Source: Dyadobacter sp. 676
Lineage (GTDB): Bacteria; Bacteroidota; Bacteroidia; Cytophagales; Spirosomataceae
Direction: 5' to 3'
DNA length: 64,000 nucleotides
Assembly: GCF_040448675.1 (NCBI RefSeq)
Contig: NZ_CP159289.1
Location: 124,001-188,000 of the forward strand
The notes beneath the pieces are model-generated. The model did no database searches, had not been told where the DNA came from, and was given only the letters and a program-made list of their open reading frames with translations. A program made the translations under genes and the position numbers. This document shows positions 60,936 to 64,000 of this stretch, in pieces; positions within the stretch are counted from its first letter, which is position 1, and each line of letters opens with the position of its first letter.

Positions 60936-61311
60936 ATAATCTGATTTTCAGGTCGAGACCTGAGTGAATTTTAGGTCTTATAATTGAATAGATAACCACC
61001 GCGATATTTTCCGCGGTTGGATTGAGGGTTTTGAATTCTTCAACGTCGAGATTCAGGTTCCGGTGGTCAAACCGGTCGATGACAGATTCCTTCAATATGG
61101 TGCTGAGGACTTTCATATCCATTACATAGCCGGTGTCGGGGTCCAACGGGCCGGTAACCTGCACGATCAGCTCATAATTGTGTCCGTGAAAGTTGGGATT
61201 GTTGCACTTTCCGAAAACCGTCTCGTTCTTTTCATCCGACCATTCCGGATTGTGAAGACGATGGGCCGCATTAAAGTGCTCCTTCCGGAACACCGCCACC
61301 TTTTGCACCAT
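60895..61311 (-). CDS. 6-pyruvoyl/6-carboxy-tetrahydropterin synthase family
   Basis: 138 residues. Zinc-binding His in FNAAHRLHN and the HGHNY pair, catalytic Cys in GKCNNPNFHGHNYELIVQVTG, and FDHRNLNLD and PTAENIAVVIY further on. Cys-Asn-Asn-Pro-Asn before HGH is the arrangement of PTPS, whereas many QueD proteins have a shorter spacing. The gene overlaps folE by 41 bp, so the two products act in series from GTP; both a queuosine and a biopterin role remain open. Confidence 0.92.
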   Translation of the reverse strand: MVQKVAVFRKEHFNAAHRLHNPEWSDEKNETVFGKCNNPNFHGHNYELIVQVTGPLDPDTGYVMDMKVLSTILKESVIDRFDHRNLNLDVEEFKTLNPTAENIAVVIYSIIRPKIHSGLDLKIRLYETERNFVEYPVQ

Positions 61312-61752
61312 ATTTTAAACCACTTAAAAATTAAACCGGCCTTAGATGTCGTTACAAAGTTTGTGTCCAACACATCTAAGGGTTCGAGCATGCTGTGAGT
61401 CGCTCTCAGAAGTCTCTTGCAATGGGTAAACGTCGTAAGTTGGGAAATTGTTCATTGCATTCCCATTTCCTGTTACGCAAAAACGTCGGCACTGTCGACT
61501 TTTAATTAATAAAAAAATTTAAAAATTTGGCTTTTGCGTGTAAATTGCAGCCCCGAAGCTCAGAAGGCCAAATAATATACTTCCATCCGCCCAGGTGAGT
61601 TTCAACACATTCTGATGTATGTCGATGTAAATTTCCACCGGAAACCGCAGTAATTTTCCGGTGGCGGAGAGATTTCTGGCCCGGATTGACAAATATTGAG
61701 TATTATCACAAACCAAATACATAACCCGACAACCTAATCCAATACGACTTAA
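61312..61752. other. Non-coding region upstream of the sugar transporter
   Basis: 440 bp between divergent genes, holding promoters of the PTPS/folE pair and of the transporter. A 67-codon minus-strand frame (61519-61722) has no recognisable features and is not called. Confidence 0.5.
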
Positions 61753-62976
61753 ATGAGCAAAAAGAACAGTTACCTGGGCCCCCTCTTCATTATCGGCATT
61801 CTATTCTTTGTGATGGGTTTCGTCACATGGGTTAACGGAACACTGATCACCTTCTTCAAAAAAGCATTTTCGCTCGACAATACCAGCTCCTACCTGGTAA
61901 CATTTGCTTTTTTCATCTCCTACACCGTAATGGCCATCCCCTGTTCGATGGTTTTGAAAAAGACCGGTTTTAAAAACGGTATGTCGCTGGCGCTCATCGT
62001 AATGGCGCTCGGAACGCTGATATTCATCCCGGCGGCCGAGATGGCTTCCTACCCGCTGTTCCTGGTGGGTTTATTTACAATAGGTATCGGCCTTACCGTA
62101 TTGCAAACGGCTTCGAACCCCTATGCTACTATCCTGGGGCCACGTGAAAGCGCCGCGCAACGGATCAGTATCATGGGTATCGCCAATAAATCGGCGGGGA
62201 TTATCAGTCAGGTTATTTTCGGTAAACTGCTGCTGGCAGGCGCAACCGACACCGATCCCAAAGCGGAGCTCGACAAGGTGGCGATGCCATATCTCGTGCT
62301 GACGGCCGTTCTGGTGGCTTTGGCGGTCATTATCAGGATGTCGAGAGGGCTTGTCGAAGTAAGCGAGGAAGAGGACGACGCGCCCGTCGCAGCCCAGCAA
62401 GCTACTGCTCAGAAAACCAGCGTTTTGCAATTTCCTAACCTTGTACTGGGTGTCCTCGCATTATTCTGCTACGTGGGTGCGGAGGTAATTGCTGGCGATA
62501 CCATTATCAGCTATGGCGTGTCGCTGGGCTTTCCCGAAGAAGAGGCCCGTCTGTTTGGCACCTACACCTTATATGGTATGATGACCGGCTACATTCTCGG
62601 GATCGTGCTGATCCCGAGGTATGTATCCCAGCAGGCATATTTGATGTTCTCGGCCGTTCTGGGCCTGGTGGTAACCGTAATCGCCATTAATTCGACCGGT
62701 TTTACTTCGGTACTTTGCATTGCCATTCTGGGTTTTGCCAATGCGGTGATCTGGCCGGCCTTGTGGCCGCTGGCACTGAGTGGCCTGGGTAAATTCACAA
62801 AAATCGCATCCGCCTTGCTCGTAATGGGTATTTCCGGCGGCGCCATATTACCTTTGGTGTACGGAAGCATCGCCGACTCGATCGGAAGTACGCAGAAAGC
62901 TTACTGGATTTTGGTTCCACTTTACATTTATATGCTGTATTTCGGCCTGATCGGTCACAAAAAGAAAAGCTGGTAG
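61753..62976 (+). CDS. FucP/GluP-type sugar:H+ symporter (MFS)
   Basis: 407 residues with 12 TMs. The opening SYLGPLFIIGILFFVMGFVTWVNGTLITFFKKAF is the FucP-family first helix. Conserved LQTASNPYATILGPRESAAQRISIMGIANKSAGI is the TM4-5 signature. Uptake of fucose, glucose or galactose-type sugars. A GHMP kinase gene follows 4 bp later, suggesting coupled sugar uptake and phosphorylation. Confidence 0.93.
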   Translation: MSKKNSYLGPLFIIGILFFVMGFVTWVNGTLITFFKKAFSLDNTSSYLVTFAFFISYTVMAIPCSMVLKKTGFKNGMSLALIVMALGTLIFIPAAEMASYPLFLVGLFTIGIGLTVLQTASNPYATILGPRESAAQRISIMGIANKSAGIISQVIFGKLLLAGATDTDPKAELDKVAMPYLVLTAVLVALAVIIRMSRGLVEVSEEEDDAPVAAQQATAQKTSVLQFPNLVLGVLALFCYVGAEVIAGDTIISYGVSLGFPEEEARLFGTYTLYGMMTGYILGIVLIPRYVSQQAYLMFSAVLGLVVTVIAINSTGFTSVLCIAILGFANAVIWPALWPLALSGLGKFTKIASALLVMGISGGAILPLVYGSIADSIGSTQKAYWILVPLYIYMLYFGLIGHKKKSW

Positions 62977-62980
62977 TTCA

Positions 62981-64000
62981 ATGAGGATTTCAACTCCCGG
63001 CCGTATCTGCTTTTTCGGGGAACACCAGGATTACCTGGGGCTCCCCGTGATCGCGGCGGCCATATCGCGAAGAATTAGCGTCGAAGGCAGTTATCGCGAT
63101 GACAATAAAATAATACTAAACCTGCCCGATCTGGGCTCGAAAGAGGAATTTACACTCGATACGACCTTCCCTTACGTCAAGCCGCGCGACTATTTCCGCA
63201 GCACCGTCAATGTCGTCAGGAGAAAAGGCCTGACGTTCTCGAAAGGCTTCGAAGTGACCATTCACGGCAATATTCCCATCAATTCCGGAACATCCAGCTC
63301 GTCGGCGCTCATCGTTTCATGGGCGCATTTTCTGGACAAGCTCAGCGACAATCCGCTTAACTTTTCCCCAAAAGAACTCGGAGAAATAGCAAATGCGGCG
63401 GAAGTGCTCGAATTCGGCGAACCCGGTGGTATGATGGACAACTATTCTACGGCCATCGGCAACGTCATTTATCTCGAATCGACGCCAGTCATTAAAGTAG
63501 AGACATTAACCCCCAGGCTCGGCACATTCGTGCTCGGCGATTCGCTGGAACCCAAAGACACGCTGGGCATCATAGCCCGTTGCCGCTACGGAATGGAGGA
63601 AGTAATCAAAATCGTCACCGATCACGATCCCGCATTTTCCATTTTCACCACGCCGGTCGAAAAGCTGGGGGATTACAGATCGGTGCTCTCGGGCGATCAG
63701 CTAAGCCTGCTGAAAGCCAACATCGAGGACCGCGACATCCTCGTCGAGGGCAAAGCCCTGCTGATCGATAGCGCCGAAAACCACGCCGGTACCGGTTTCG
63801 ACAAGCACTTCGGAAGCCTCCTCTACAAGCATTACCAGAATCTCCGCGACCATAAACGCACCTCCACCCCCAAAATCGAACGCATGATGAACGCCGCATT
63901 GAATGCGGGCGCATTGGGCGGAAAAATCAACGGCTCAGGCGGAGGCGGCTGCATGTTCGCCTACGCGCCTACGCACGCGGAAGAAGTGGCCGAAGCCATC
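62981..64000 (+). CDS. GHMP-family sugar kinase (galactokinase-like), 3' end cut by window
   Basis: 340 codons open to the window edge. The galactokinase-like opening is GRICFFGEHQDYLGLPV, GHMP motif 2 is HGNIPINSGTSSSSALI, then EPGGMMDNYST, and motif 3 is KINGSGGGGCMFAYAP near the end. The frame starts at an ATG directly behind the FucP-like transporter stop. The sugar is not determined; close Bacteroidota relatives are annotated as galactokinase or generic GHMP kinases. Confidence 0.88.
   Translation, partial: MRISTPGRICFFGEHQDYLGLPVIAAAISRRISVEGSYRDDNKIILNLPDLGSKEEFTLDTTFPYVKPRDYFRSTVNVVRRKGLTFSKGFEVTIHGNIPINSGTSSSSALIVSWAHFLDKLSDNPLNFSPKELGEIANAAEVLEFGEPGGMMDNYSTAIGNVIYLESTPVIKVETLTPRLGTFVLGDSLEPKDTLGIIARCRYGMEEVIKIVTDHDPAFSIFTTPVEKLGDYRSVLSGDQLSLLKANIEDRDILVEGKALLIDSAENHAGTGFDKHFGSLLYKHYQNLRDHKRTSTPKIERMMNAALNAGALGGKINGSGGGGCMFAYAPTHAEEVAEAI

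Noticed and set aside
61519..61722. 67-codon minus-strand frame upstream of the sugar transporter
   Set aside because: No homologous pattern, weak start context; treated as non-coding.

Overview
The window reads as a Cytophagales/Bacteroidota chromosome, most likely Dyadobacter or a close relative. This rests on moderate-to-high GC, the Bacteroidota promoter form TTG-N19-TAnnTTTG (a perfect copy sits before the tRNA gene), scarce Shine-Dalgarno sites, and typical neighbours: a WG-repeat protein, a YCII/ECF-sigma pair, a SelA-like PLP enzyme next to a secreted amidohydrolase, TrhO, a GH3-like protein and a FucP-like transporter. The genus is an inference.

Layout. (1) 1-7.75 kb is host: a WG-repeat protein, a YCII + ECF sigma pair (the sigma gene is frameshifted), a lipoprotein, a RibD/DHFR-fold protein and a two-gene exported amidohydrolase/PLP-enzyme unit, ending at tRNA-Leu(GAG). 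(2) About 7.81-51.06 kb is a ~43.2 kb prophage inserted in the 3' end of that tRNA. A 36-bp core is repeated at 7807-7842 and 51021-51056. A second 19-bp repeat and a matching terminator hairpin lie just outside the core, and paired CGGGACA arm sites lie inside both ends. (3) 51.06-64 kb is host again: a small XRE regulator, deoxynucleoside kinase, TrhO, GNAT, SurE, GH3, LysE, Nudix, CDF, an exported TIM-barrel protein, FolE + a PTPS-family enzyme, an MFS sugar transporter and a GHMP kinase cut by the window end.

The prophage has an integrase and one small gene on the plus strand at its left end and a CI/LexA-like repressor on the plus strand at its right end. Everything else is on the minus strand. 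In transcription order: early genes; a PriCT-type primase and a P-loop helicase with an iteron-rich origin candidate behind them; SSB; a cargo block (38.7-44.3 kb); TerS, TerL, portal; tail genes with a DUF5977 protein and the tape measure; an SGNH-hydrolase fibre; S49 protease, scaffold, major capsid and connector-type genes; and a lysis cassette with overlapping spanin-like genes. Placing the capsid module after the tail module is unusual. Two single-gene insertions (24.0-24.6 kb and 28.7-29.6 kb) carry their own promoter-like sites and terminators and look like morons.

The most interesting part is the cargo block: two lipoproteins with related N-terminal regions, Gly-rich linkers and different C-terminal domains, each followed by a candidate immunity gene. 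One ends in a Tae4-like amidase domain and is followed by a small exported protein. The other ends in a hydrophobic domain, is followed by a membrane protein, and has been split by an IS3-family element. Both lipoproteins have a CxKD start resembling the Bacteroidota surface-export signal, and both are preceded by a shared TTTGTCGAAA motif. This looks like a prophage-borne polymorphic-toxin cassette.

Five prophage genes (repressor, primase/helicase junction, TerL, a small structural gene and the candidate immunity gene) each lose frame by exactly one extra base in a homopolymer. That is either a systematic base-calling artefact or real decay/slippage, and it governs how intact the phage is.
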